Below are positions 34,821-41,762 of a DNA stretch of 64,000 nt, one piece after another. Position numbers and translations under genes: made by a program. The DNA is taken from contig CAZAED010000002.1 of assembly GCA_964484145.1 (NCBI GenBank), forward strand, positions 1 to 64,000. The letters are read 5' to 3'. Position 1 is the first letter of the stretch. Every line of letters begins with the position of its first letter. The notes below the pieces were generated by a model. It did not search any database. It was not told the DNA's origin and saw nothing but the letters and a program-made list of their open reading frames with translations. The DNA is from JAEUSF01 sp964484145. GTDB taxonomy: Bacteria > Patescibacteriota > Doudnabacteria > UBA920.

Positions 34821-35588
34821 ATGGAAACTCAGACTACTCCTCCGCAAATGCCCGTGGCAGCACAGCCGCAGGCAACTGCTTTTGTATTTCCCAAATCTAG
34901 AGAAATACTAAAAAATTCATGGGAACTTTACAAAGCTCGTTTTTGGACTCTGCTTGGTATTTCACTCTTGCCTTTTGCAATTTTTTTAGCTGGTGGTTTT
35001 ATTGCCGGCTTTTTGAGTTTTTTTATAAACACAAGCGCACCGCTAATAGTACTCCTTGTGTTTTTAGCACTAGCCTTAGCTATTTACATTTCCATTTGGA
35101 GTTTTGCGGCAACTATTCGCAATATTCTTAGCGAGCAGCCAATTAGTTTTGGCGAGTCATTTAAACTTGCTTCACACGACATCTGGCCATTATTTTTAAC
35201 CGGCCTTTTAGTTGGTTTAGCCATTTTTGGCGGAATACTTTTGTTAATAGTTCCGGGTATAATTTTTTCCTTCTGGTTTGGCTTAAGTCAGTACGTGGTA
35301 ATAGACGAAAAACTCTCAGGTGTGGAAGCTATGAAAAAAAGTAAAGCTTACATGAAGGGCAATATTGGCGAAGTTTTTAAAAAAGCTTTTTATTTAGCAT
35401 TGGTAACTTTTGGCTTAGGTTTATTGTGCCTTATACCACTTGGAATTGTAGGCGCAATGGTTAAATCTCAAATACCAGTAAATATAGGTCAAAATATTTT
35501 TAATATAATTATTTCCCCGCTCGCAACAATTTATTCGTTTATGATATACCGCTACGCCAAAGCTTCCAAGCAACAACCAACTGTTTAA
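34821..35588 (+). CDS. Polytopic membrane protein (YciC/glycerophosphodiester phosphodiesterase membrane-domain-like)
   Basis: A 255-residue protein with a Pro/Gln-rich start and about six membrane segments. The opening ILKNSWELYKARFWTLLGIS and the later VPGIIFSFWFGLSQYVVIDE with GVEAMKKSKAYMKGN are typical of the family of DUF7544/YciC-like proteins common in Patescibacteria and Gram-positives. No enzymatic motif is visible. It is transcribed alone and ends in a strong terminator. Confidence 0.65.
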   Translation: METQTTPPQMPVAAQPQATAFVFPKSREILKNSWELYKARFWTLLGISLLPFAIFLAGGFIAGFLSFFINTSAPLIVLLVFLALALAIYISIWSFAATIRNILSEQPISFGESFKLASHDIWPLFLTGLLVGLAIFGGILLLIVPGIIFSFWFGLSQYVVIDEKLSGVEAMKKSKAYMKGNIGEVFKKAFYLALVTFGLGLLCLIPLGIVGAMVKSQIPVNIGQNIFNIIISPLATIYSFMIYRYAKASKQQPTV

Positions 35589-35600
35589 ATTAACAAATTT

Positions 35601-35638
35601 AAAATCCTCCCAGCCAAGTTGGCTGGGAGGATTTTTTT
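35601..35638. terminator. Rho-independent terminator (bidirectional)
   Basis: ATCCTCCCAGCCAA / TTGGCTGGGAGGAT stem followed by seven T; the other strand also has a T-rich tail. It separates the convergent membrane-protein gene and HU gene. Confidence 0.92.
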
Positions 35639-35644
35639 AAAACT

Positions 35645-35959
35645 TTATTGCGCTTCCGTTGACTGTGGGGTTGATGGGTTTCGCAATTTTACCGCTTCTT
35701 TAAACGCTTCGCCTGCTTTAAACTTTGGGGTATTAAGTTCCGGAATAGTAATTTTTTGGGTTGGGTTACGTGGGTTTACACCAATTCTTGGCGCTCTGTG
35801 CGAAACAAGGAACTGCCCAAAACCGGAAATATTAACTTTTCCGCCTTCGCGCAATTTTTCGTACACCATATTTAGAAAGGTGTTTAAAAACCTTTCGGCA
35901 TCGCTTACTGTAATACCCAAACGGGCGGCTAATTGTTCAATGAGTTCTAATTTGTTCAT
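35645..35959 (-). CDS. HU-family DNA-binding protein
   Basis: A 104-residue histone-like protein that bends DNA as a dimer. It has MNKLELIEQLAARLGITVSD, GGKVNISGFGQFLVSHRAPR and the DNA-binding arm signature RIGVNPRNPTQKI. The C-terminal 12 residues (NPSTPQSTEAQ) are a short Pro/Ser/Thr tail beyond the usual about 90. IHF or HU cannot be told apart by eye. Confidence 0.92.
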   Translation of the reverse strand: MNKLELIEQLAARLGITVSDAERFLNTFLNMVYEKLREGGKVNISGFGQFLVSHRAPRIGVNPRNPTQKITIPELNTPKFKAGEAFKEAVKLRNPSTPQSTEAQ

Positions 35960-35964
35960 AAAAT

Positions 35965-36065
35965 TATATTCACAGATGCACGGATGGCACAGATTTCACT
36001 AATACCGCCTACCGCAATCTGCAGATTAATTATAAATTTTACTCGTGACTTGTCACTCGCCACTT
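35965..36065. repeat. Intergenic word repeats (CACAGATG / ACTTGTCACT)
   Basis: ATTCACAGATGCACGGATGG and ACTCGTGACTTGTCACTCGC with CACTTGTAAC. The first word recurs at 41452-41490 and, diverged, at 49984-50020. The reading frame over this stretch is not a gene. Confidence 0.6.
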
Positions 36066-36205
36066 GTAACCTATCCATTATAGCACTTTTTAGCTTTCCT
36101 TTCCACATATATAACGGAAAAAAATAAAATTTTGTGACTCCCTTGCCTTTTTCTACAATCCTTACTAATAAATATTTCACCCCCGTTTGAAAAACTTACT
36201 ACTTA

Positions 36206-36619
36206 CTACTCCCCCGTTTCCTTATATATTGCTCCCAAAACTCCGTTTACAAACTTGCCACTACTTTCCCCTCCAAAACTTTTACCAAGTTCTACTGCTT
36301 CGTCTATTGCCACCTTTGGCGGCACAGCTTTTAAAAAGCACATTTCATAAACACCCACGCGCAAAACATTTCTGTCTACCAGCGGCGTTTGGTCTATAGG
36401 CCATTCCGGCGCGTGCTTAACAATTATTTCGTCAATTTCTTTTATATGCTTTACTACGCCTTCTGCTAATTCCAAAACAAAAACCTTGCCTTCCGCGGCG
36501 TGCGGAAATTCAGCAAGGCTATGTTCAATAATTTCTTTTAGGTCCCCACTTTGCCCGTTAAAATCCCATTCAAACAAACTCTGCATTGCAATTTGGCGGG
36601 AAAGATGGCGGTTGGACAT
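36206..36619 (-). CDS. nusB: Transcription antitermination protein NusB
   Basis: A 137-residue all-helical NusB. Recognisable parts: RHLSRQIAMQSLFEWDFNG at the N-terminus, and LVDRNVLRVGVYEMCFLKAV with PPKVAIDEAVELGKSFGGES. The C-terminal GKFVNGVLGAIYKE completes the family pattern. NusB binds boxA RNA with NusE (S10) and supports rRNA transcription. Length is normal for the family. Confidence 0.93.
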   Translation of the reverse strand: MSNRHLSRQIAMQSLFEWDFNGQSGDLKEIIEHSLAEFPHAAEGKVFVLELAEGVVKHIKEIDEIIVKHAPEWPIDQTPLVDRNVLRVGVYEMCFLKAVPPKVAIDEAVELGKSFGGESSGKFVNGVLGAIYKETGE

Positions 36620-36625
36620 GGGGTG

Positions 36626-36724
36626 GAATTATGAATTAAGAATTAGGAATTATGAATTAAATTAAAACAAAAACCACAGATTTTGATTTCGCCTGATTCA
36701 TAATTCAAACTTCATAATTCAATT
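36626..36724. repeat. Intergenic inverted repeat (word GAATTATGAATTA)
   Basis: Left words GGAATTATGAATTAAGAATT face right words TTCATAATTCAAACTTCATA. It fills the gap between nusB and rpmF. Confidence 0.65.
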
Positions 36725-36891
36725 TAAACTACTTTTCTTCCTTTGTAATATCCACACTTTTTGCAAGGCAAGTGAGGCATGGTGGCAGAGCCACAGTTTT
36801 TACATACGGCAAAAGAAGTCTTTTTTAAAGCATGATGGCTGCGTCTTTGATTACGGCCACTGCGGGTTTTATGTTTCTTTGGAACGCCCAT
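36724..36891 (-). CDS. rpmF: Ribosomal protein bL32
   Basis: A 55-residue protein starting at ATG 36891 (MGVPKKHKTRSGRNQRRSHH). It has the bL32 zinc-binding cysteines CKNCGS and CKKCGYYKG. A longer in-frame reading upstream is rejected because it translates a dispersed palindrome (LRQAQGE at 36913-36933). Complete for the family. Confidence 0.95.
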   Translation of the reverse strand: MGVPKKHKTRSGRNQRRSHHALKKTSFAVCKNCGSATMPHLPCKKCGYYKGRKVV

Positions 36892-36912
36892 GAATTTTTC
36901 TCCGAAAAATTC

Positions 36913-36933
36913 ACCCTGAGCTTGTCGAAGGGT
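36913..36933. repeat. Short dispersed palindrome upstream of rpmF
   Basis: ACCCTGAGCTTGTCGAAGGG(T). Its ACCCT/AGGGT ends pair. It is similar to the repeat at the GlpX/transketolase chimera junction. Confidence 0.7.
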
Positions 36934-37000
36934 AAATTTAAAATTGTAATTAAGTAAACAAATTATAACAAACTCAGCCCAAAACGTCAATATTTGGGTT

Positions 37001-37029
37001 TTGCCGTGTTTTTATTTGAATGCTAAAAT
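37001..37029 (+). promoter_or_regulatory. Promoter of the first CPBP protease gene
   Basis: TTGCCG (37001-37006), 17 bases, TAAAAT (37024-37029). The -10 context GAATGCTAAAATTGCC is almost the same as upstream of the second CPBP gene. A strong Shine-Dalgarno (TGGAGG) follows 10 bases before the ATG at 37060. Confidence 0.65.
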
Positions 37030-37059
37030 TGCCTAATATCAATTCCATGGAGGAAAACA

Positions 37060-37941
37060 ATGCTAATTGAAACAAGCAACGAAGCGAGAAGTGGTCATCC
37101 AAGGGATGAGTCCATACTAGCGATATCTTTCTTAATAACTACAATCAATGTGGTGTTTGCTTTGCGTGCAAATGCCAGCTTGTCTACCGTTCTGATTGTT
37201 GTGGCATACTTCCTACTCCCCGCTGTTGTGCTTTTTATTGCAAACAGCAAACCAAACAAGCCCTGCCGAGCCGATATACTGGCTTTGGCGCTGATGTTCC
37301 TGCCCCCCTTCATTTTGGGCAAACGCTTTGGCGGTAAAGCCGACCTACCTTTAGTGGTCTTCTCCGCCGTAGTCGAGGCTTGGTATTTCTGGGGCGTCTA
37401 CAGAAAAATGTCCGGCCTTGCGTTCTTCCCCAAAACAAGCTGGAGAAACGCCGCATGGACTTTTGGCACGCTTGCAGTTCTGTGGCTGCTGCTGGTGTGG
37501 CTAGCGCTACTGGTTGGCTTTCCGGTTGCAAGACCCGAAACCCTTGAGGCTTCCAAGACCTGGTTCGGTCTTGCGACGCTTACGCTTAAATCATGCTTCG
37601 CTCAGCAGTTCCTGTTTTTATGGATTCGCAAAGCCTTGGTAACTGCCTTAGTTGAAGAGCTGCTGTTCCGCGGACTAGTCCAGAACTTTCTGGAAAAACG
37701 GTTTGGAAAAACCGCCTGGACACTGCTTTTGGCCTCTATGATTTTTGGTCTAAGCCACCTAAACCAAGGTCCGGTAAGCGTTCTTAACCCAGGCACTTGG
37801 AACTGGCCCTATGTTTTCATGTCGGCTGTTGCCGGCCTTGGGTTTGGGTTAGTGTACAGAAAGACGGAAAGCCTAGCTCCGTCCAACGCTGTTCACACCA
37901 CAATAGACAGCATTGCCAGGACGCTGTTCATTTTAAAGTAG
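37060..37941 (+). CDS. CPBP-family intramembrane metalloprotease (copy 1)
   Basis: A 293-residue protein with about eight membrane segments. CPBP/CAAX-protease motifs: EE-x3-R at Glu199-Glu200-Arg204 (ALVEELLFRGLVQNF), FxxxH at His233 (MIFGLSHLNQG), and a final His279 (NAVHTTIDS). Family members are intramembrane proteases linked to peptide maturation and self-immunity in bacteriocin systems and to other roles. GC and codon use are higher than in the neighbours. A perfect Shine-Dalgarno and own terminator frame the gene. Confidence 0.88.
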   Translation: MLIETSNEARSGHPRDESILAISFLITTINVVFALRANASLSTVLIVVAYFLLPAVVLFIANSKPNKPCRADILALALMFLPPFILGKRFGGKADLPLVVFSAVVEAWYFWGVYRKMSGLAFFPKTSWRNAAWTFGTLAVLWLLLVWLALLVGFPVARPETLEASKTWFGLATLTLKSCFAQQFLFLWIRKALVTALVEELLFRGLVQNFLEKRFGKTAWTLLLASMIFGLSHLNQGPVSVLNPGTWNWPYVFMSAVAGLGFGLVYRKTESLAPSNAVHTTIDSIARTLFILK

Positions 37942-37948
37942 CAGCCAC

Positions 37949-37984
37949 ACCGCGCATAGATGTATTTTTGCGCGGTTTTTTTAT
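37949..37984 (+). terminator. Rho-independent terminator of CPBP gene 1
   Basis: ACCGCGCA (37949-37956) / TGCGCGGT (37969-37976) followed by seven T. Confidence 0.9.
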
Positions 37985-38067
37985 TACGTAAAGCGAACTC
38001 GGCTATTTATAGCCGGGAAATTAATACAGATTCTATATTCCGCCAATTGCTATAGAGAACCTTCATT

Positions 38068-38096
38068 TTGACTAGCCCACAGGTGAATGATAAAAT
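38068..38096 (+). promoter_or_regulatory. Promoter of the second CPBP protease gene
   Basis: TTGACT (38068-38073), exactly 17 bases, TAAAAT (38091-38096), then TTAAGGAGGTCATCATG as ribosome-binding site and start. The match to consensus is the best seen in the window. Confidence 0.8.
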
Positions 38097-38125
38097 TGCC
38101 TGAATAGGCTTTTAAGGAGGTCATC

Positions 38126-39151
38126 ATGGAACTGTATTCCAGCGAACTAAAACGCTTGACCGTGTTTCTTGCGGTATTCGTCATTGGCTTCCTCGTGCTT
38201 ATGTTTACCCGTACATTTCGGGAAACTATACAGGAAGCTTACGACAGATACCCGAAATTTTATCTCAAGTTACTACCATGGGTGTTCTGTTTCATACACC
38301 TTTGGTACAGCTTCCAAACTGGCGGCATTGGCCTTGAAATGTCCACGCGCATATTCTGCGCCCTGTCCATTGGGGCCTGGTTGTTTTATAGAGCTGATTG
38401 CGAAAACAAGAAGCTTAACCATTACGACCTACTAGCGTGGGCGTTCTTGTGGCTTACGCTAGACACCCGGTGGGTCGGCAGCCGTCCGTGGGCAATAAAA
38501 AAGGCCCTAGACTGGCACTTAGTCAACTACGCCTGGCTAGCTATTGGCCTGGTTGGCTGGACAATAGTACGTGGGCAAAAAACCGAACAAAAGAGTCAGA
38601 CGTTTGTAGTTGGGTTTTCTATAAAGTATCCTAACCTTATTATTGCATTCAGATTCAATTCTCTCAATCTGATTGCAATGCTAGGCGGATGTGCTTTTCT
38701 TGCCACATTTGGAGTCTGGTTTGGAGTATGCGTCGGCTATCTTTCCCCCAAGGAATTTCTGTCAGACGTTAGCCTCTCACAACTCCCAAGCGCCATCTTT
38801 CCCTACCTTGCGACCAAGAAATTTCTCGCCGCTGTTGTAGGCTACGCCATGAGCGTAGCTTGGGCAGAGGAATTCTGGTTTAGAGTTGTACTTAATCGCA
38901 TATTGGCACAATTCCTGGGTTGCGAAACCCGAGCCTGGGTCATAACCAGCTTCGTGTTCGGCCTATCACATCTCAACAACCACGCAAAGTACGGACTGAA
39001 CTGGAAATACGCGGCAGTTGCTACGTTAGCCGGCCTTGTCTACGGCTTGGTCTACAGACTGACTGGCAAACTGCGGTACCCGGTTTTAGTCCACGCCATA
39101 GCAGACGCGGTGTGTGCAACGCTTTTTGTTGTTAGTGGAGGTGCCATATGA
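38126..39151 (+). CDS. CPBP-family intramembrane metalloprotease (copy 2)
   Basis: A 341-residue polytopic protein (about nine membrane segments). Motifs: AWAEEFWFRVVLNRIL (EE-x3-R), FVFGLSHLNNHAKYG (second histidine site) and VLVHAIADAV (third). Otherwise diverged from copy 1 but with the same C-terminal layout, including AGLVYGLVYR. The ATG has an AAGGAGG ribosome-binding site 6 bases upstream. The stop overlaps the next start by 4 bases (ATGA), so the two are translated together. Confidence 0.87.
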   Translation: MELYSSELKRLTVFLAVFVIGFLVLMFTRTFRETIQEAYDRYPKFYLKLLPWVFCFIHLWYSFQTGGIGLEMSTRIFCALSIGAWLFYRADCENKKLNHYDLLAWAFLWLTLDTRWVGSRPWAIKKALDWHLVNYAWLAIGLVGWTIVRGQKTEQKSQTFVVGFSIKYPNLIIAFRFNSLNLIAMLGGCAFLATFGVWFGVCVGYLSPKEFLSDVSLSQLPSAIFPYLATKKFLAAVVGYAMSVAWAEEFWFRVVLNRILAQFLGCETRAWVITSFVFGLSHLNNHAKYGLNWKYAAVATLAGLVYGLVYRLTGKLRYPVLVHAIADAVCATLFVVSGGAI

Positions 39152-39780
39152 AAACTCCACGTTGGCAAATCTGGGCGGAGCTGCTTGCCACAGTTGCTGT
39201 AATACAAGCGGCACTGTGGTCATTTGACCTCCGGCCTGTGGTTGCCTGGACTTTGGGTCCCATACTTATTGTGGGAATTCTCATCCGCCGCCACTACTCG
39301 CTCAATGAGGCTGGTCTTTGCTGGCCAAAGGCGCCGGGTCTTGGTCTGGCCTTAGCCGGAACCTACGGACTTGTGGTTTTGGTTTGGATTTCTGGAATTT
39401 GTATAGGTAGCGCAAGCACATCGCAATTTCCCGGAATCTTTCCACGCCATACTTTAAGCTACGCGCCCTGGGGCGCTCTGCAAGAAGTCATAGTCCAGTT
39501 GGTGTTTGGACTCGGGCTCGTGCGTGCAGGCCTTAGCAAAAAAAATGCCGTCCTCGGCACCGCTCTAGCTTTCGCTCTCTGCCACGCGCCGAACCCTCCC
39601 CTTATGGCAGTAACTTTCTTAGGCGGACTACTTACAACCTGGCACTTTTTAAAGTACCGGAACTTGTGGGTAGTTGCCTTAGGCCACGCTATAGTCGGAC
39701 TCGCCATTGCCAGCTATTGGCCTCACAAGCTAATAGTTGTCGGCATCGGCTTTGTTCGCAGATACGGATCACCTTTCTAG
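39148..39780 (+). CDS. CPBP-like membrane protein (copy 3, shorter)
   Basis: A 210-residue polytopic protein with five to six membrane segments. The protease motifs are present in weaker form: GALQEVIVQLVFGLGLVRAG (one Glu, Arg later), ALAFALCHAPNPPL and VALGHAIVG. The EE pair is reduced to a single Glu, so activity is uncertain. It is coupled to copy 2 by ATGA overlap and ends at a strong terminator. Confidence 0.75.
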   Translation: MKTPRWQIWAELLATVAVIQAALWSFDLRPVVAWTLGPILIVGILIRRHYSLNEAGLCWPKAPGLGLALAGTYGLVVLVWISGICIGSASTSQFPGIFPRHTLSYAPWGALQEVIVQLVFGLGLVRAGLSKKNAVLGTALAFALCHAPNPPLMAVTFLGGLLTTWHFLKYRNLWVVALGHAIVGLAIASYWPHKLIVVGIGFVRRYGSPF

Positions 39781-39820
39781 ACACACCGCGTTGTAAAGCA
39801 TCGCGGTGTGTTTTCTTTTT
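39781..39820 (+). terminator. Rho-independent terminator of the CPBP 2-3 unit
   Basis: ACACACCGCG (39781-39790) / CGCGGTGTGT (39802-39811) followed by TTTCTTTTTT. Confidence 0.92.
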
Positions 39821-39851
39821 TATTTGTACAATATATTTTTATATCTATAAT

Positions 39852-39957
39852 ACTTTCTTTTTTCTAACCCGCCTATAATACAGGAAATTGGTTTAAAAAT
39901 TATTTTGCAATAATTACTCAAACCAACTATCATAGGCGGATTACAAAAAAGAAAAGT
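39852..39957. repeat. Long imperfect hairpin between CPBP genes and small ORFs
   Basis: TTCTTTTTTCTAACCCGCCT at 39855 onward pairs with AGGCGGATTACAAAAAAGAA at 39933 onward. An inner TTGGTTT/AAACCAA pairing leaves a short loop near 39905. The total is about 105 bases. It may separate the two opposing transcription units or be a structured RNA. Confidence 0.7.
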
Positions 39958-39987
39958 TGTGAGGCGGCGGATTTATTGAACATTCAA

Positions 39988-40101
39988 TCATCCTTTCCGC
40001 CCGGGTCGGGTAAATAAAACGATGACGAGCACCGCCACCGCACACCCCCATACGGGGATTGACCCAACAAACAGACGGAAAAAAATGTCCGTCCATTCCA
40101 T
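39988..40101 (-). CDS. Small membrane peptide, 37 residues
   Basis: The frame from ATG 40101 gives MEWTDIFFRLFVGSIPVWG, then CAVAVLVIVLFTRPGRKG: a single hydrophobic segment with a basic tail. A near-perfect Shine-Dalgarno AAGGAGG lies 5 bases upstream. A second overlapping frame (39984-40184, start 40184) also has a Shine-Dalgarno, but its composition (Arg/Pro/Gly-rich) is unlike a protein. The peptide is too short for usual gene finders and its family is unknown. Confidence 0.5.
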   Translation of the reverse strand: MEWTDIFFRLFVGSIPVWGCAVAVLVIVLFTRPGRKG

Positions 40102-40113
40102 ATCATCCTCCTT

Positions 40114-40136
40114 CCCCCGCCTCGTGGCGGGTTTTT
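40114..40136 (+). terminator. GC-rich hairpin with T-tail facing the small ORFs
   Basis: CCCGCC (40116-40121) / GGCGGG (40126-40131) followed by TTTTT on the plus strand. No plus-strand gene ends here. It lies just upstream of the 37-residue ORF's ribosome-binding site and could act on antisense or leader transcripts. GGCGGA/TCCGCC at about 40161-40189 is a further hairpin. Confidence 0.5.
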
Positions 40137-40205
40137 CAGTCCCCTTCTTGTAGGGGTTGTGGGGCGGACGATTTTCTCGACCATCCGCCCTCCTGCGTTA
40201 CGGTT

Positions 40206-40400
40206 TCAGATGCGCCACCTATGGCGCCTCAAACGATACGATTCATCGAATCGCACCACATGAAGCACGAAATAAGCGGCACACCCGCCCCAGCAAGAAT
40301 ATGCTAGCACATGGGCTAGTAAGCCTTCCTGCTGGATGAGAAAAATCCCAAATAATGTCACGGGCAACGTGGCCGTGAACATCAACCAGACCTTTCTCAT
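40206..40400 (-). CDS. Small membrane protein, 64 residues
   Basis: Starts at ATG 40400 (MRKVWLMFTATLPVTLFGIF), 6 bases after TTAGGAGG. Two hydrophobic segments are visible (about 5-20 and 26-46, LLAHVLAYSCWGGCAAYFVL), then a basic tail ending RLRRHRWRI. GC is above the local average. No family is recognised. Second of the leftward series of small ORFs opposite the CPBP proteases. Confidence 0.55.
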   Translation of the reverse strand: MRKVWLMFTATLPVTLFGIFLIQQEGLLAHVLAYSCWGGCAAYFVLHVVRFDESYRLRRHRWRI

Positions 40401-40738
40401 AAAAAACCTCCTAACTCTTTGGGGGATGAATTTGGCAGGCGCATAATGCAAGCTACGCCTAGTGGTGCCAAATTTTTTGCGTCAGCCGGAGGCGGCAGAC
40501 GCTACAAGAGGCCGAAAATGTTTTTTGTTTTTTTATAATTTCTTCTCGGCAAAAAAAGTTTTAAATTAAAACTCTTATTGCTAAAAACAAAACTTTGTGT
40601 AAATTATACTCTGCTTTTACCTACTATTCAACCTAATTTGAATAACAGGCCCACCAAAGCTTACTATAAGTATAGTACTCTTAGGTAGAGGGAGCGCGAA
40701 AAACCGTGAGGCTTTCCGTGTCCCGAGAGCGAGAGCGC
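40401..40738. other. Gene-free stretch between two small ORFs
   Basis: AT-rich (40510-40640) between GC-rich ends. Holds the leader and probable promoter of the 64-residue ORF. Past the 65-residue ORF lies a GC-rich structured segment (40690-40740) with CCGTGAGGCTTTCCGTG. ACTATAAGTATAGT near 40662 is nearly self-complementary. No other gene is seen. Confidence 0.5.
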
Positions 40739-40936
40739 TTAGGGTTTGCAGACTCGCGCCAATATGGCGCTAAACACCACCGCAAATGCGGTGGCTGCAA
40801 ACTGGTCAACCAACCTCATTTGAAACAGGTTGGCCTCAACCCCGACCACGGTCATGGCTGGTAAAAACCAGACCAAAAAGCGGTCCGACCACGACTGACT
40901 CATAGCCAGGTCGTGGAAAAAATAAAAAAAGTCCAT
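40739..40936 (-). CDS. Small membrane protein, 65 residues
   Basis: Starts at ATG 40936 (MDFFYFFHDLAMSQSWSDRF) with CGGAGGG 6 bases upstream. It has hydrophobic stretches FLVWFLPAMTVVGVEANLF and FAATAFAVVFSAILARVCKP, probably two membrane segments. A longer in-frame reading to 40999 lacks a ribosome-binding site. No family is recognised. Third of the leftward small ORFs in this island. Confidence 0.55.
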   Translation of the reverse strand: MDFFYFFHDLAMSQSWSDRFLVWFLPAMTVVGVEANLFQMRLVDQFAATAFAVVFSAILARVCKP

Positions 40937-41055
40937 AATTCCCTCCGACAAAATTCTCCCCACCACAAGCACGGGAAGTAAGCTGGCAACTTGTAACATA
41001 AGCTACAAGCCGCCAATTTACTTACCGCAATTAGTAACAAAAATATTTTAGTTTT

Positions 41056-41091
41056 AAAAAAGAGGGGCGGCAATTCCAGTAACCGCCCCCT
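41056..41091 (-). terminator. Rho-independent terminator (minus strand)
   Basis: On the minus strand GGGGGCGG...CCGCCCC (41064-41090) is followed by TCTTTTTTAAAAC. It shows that a leftward transcript comes from beyond 41090. Confidence 0.85.
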
Positions 41092-41212
41092 AGTCAACCG
41101 CGAGGAAAATGTAACGAGCGGCTGAAATAAAATTCGGGAAGTAATCACAAAAGGTAATTGCTTCCACAACCGTAGGTCTTAAAGGAACAGGGCCAAAGGC
41201 ACATGGTGCCAA
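41090..41212 (-). CDS. Possible 40-residue peptide with TTG start
   Basis: A frame from TTG 41212 gives MAPCAFGPVPLRPTVVEAIT, then FCDYFPNFISAARYIFLAVD, ending right at the terminator. AGGAGGG lies 11 bases upstream, somewhat far. The position directly before a terminator and the style of the other small ORFs support it; the weak start counts against it. Confidence 0.3.
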   Translation of the reverse strand: MAPCAFGPVPLRPTVVEAITFCDYFPNFISAARYIFLAVD

Positions 41213-41762
41213 AATATAAATGCCCTCCTAAGCCCTACGGTAGTAAAAACAATAGCGATCCGAACAATCCGAATTACATCCGAATGTTTCGAATTCGGGT
41301 CATTCGGATACATTCGTGGTTTCGGATCGGATAAACAAAAACCGTAGACTCATAGTACAGGTGAACCTAAGAATAGATGTTCATGTATCTAAGTATACGG
41401 CTTTCGACTGCCCCCAAACCCGTGTAATACGAAGTTAGGAGCATGCGGATATTCACAGATGCACGGATATCACCGATACCACGGATCTCTGAACGTTATT
41501 TTCCCCACATTAACTCTCACCAAAGGCCTTAAAACTCTTTTTAAAGTGAAAATCTGTGTAATGTGTCTTTTCTTAAATCCAAGTCTACTAGAGAGATTGA
41601 TGAAAGATAATGTGGGGAATATGAGCCGTTAGACCTTTCCTGTAAAGATATAACGAGATTTTAAAAGGCCACCCATTTATAGGTGACCAAGCATTATATA
41701 CTATTTTAACTATTTTGTCAATAGTATTATGTAATTTTGTTTATTTATGCCTTATTTAAGCT
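41213..41762. other. Gene-free region with several inverted repeats
   Basis: Contains a CCGAAT/ATTCGG palindrome (41265-41332; GATCCGAA ... TTCGGATC), CACAGATGCACGGAT words (41452-41490), and a spaced inverted repeat TTCCCCACATTA (41501-41512) / TAATGTGGGGAA (41608-41619). It ends at the stop region of the gene at 41763. A structured RNA in 41490-41630 is possible; no known RNA family was recognised. Confidence 0.5.

Noticed and set aside
35956..36180. 74-codon frame between HU and nusB genes
   Set aside because: It is translated across word repeats, has no ribosome-binding site and shows no protein-like pattern.
39984..40184. 66-codon frame overlapping the 37-residue small ORF
   Set aside because: It has a possible ribosome-binding site, but the start lies within a hairpin stem and the Arg/Pro/Gly-rich product looks like chance; the overlapping hydrophobic frame is preferred.
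40900..41169. 89-codon frame on the minus strand
   Set aside because: It begins at TTG without a ribosome-binding site, runs through a strong terminator and overlaps the better-supported 65-residue ORF.
41265..41332. Possible CRISPR-like array of CCGAAT words
   Set aside because: Units are only 6-9 bases, in both orientations, without regular spacers; it is a word-type palindrome.
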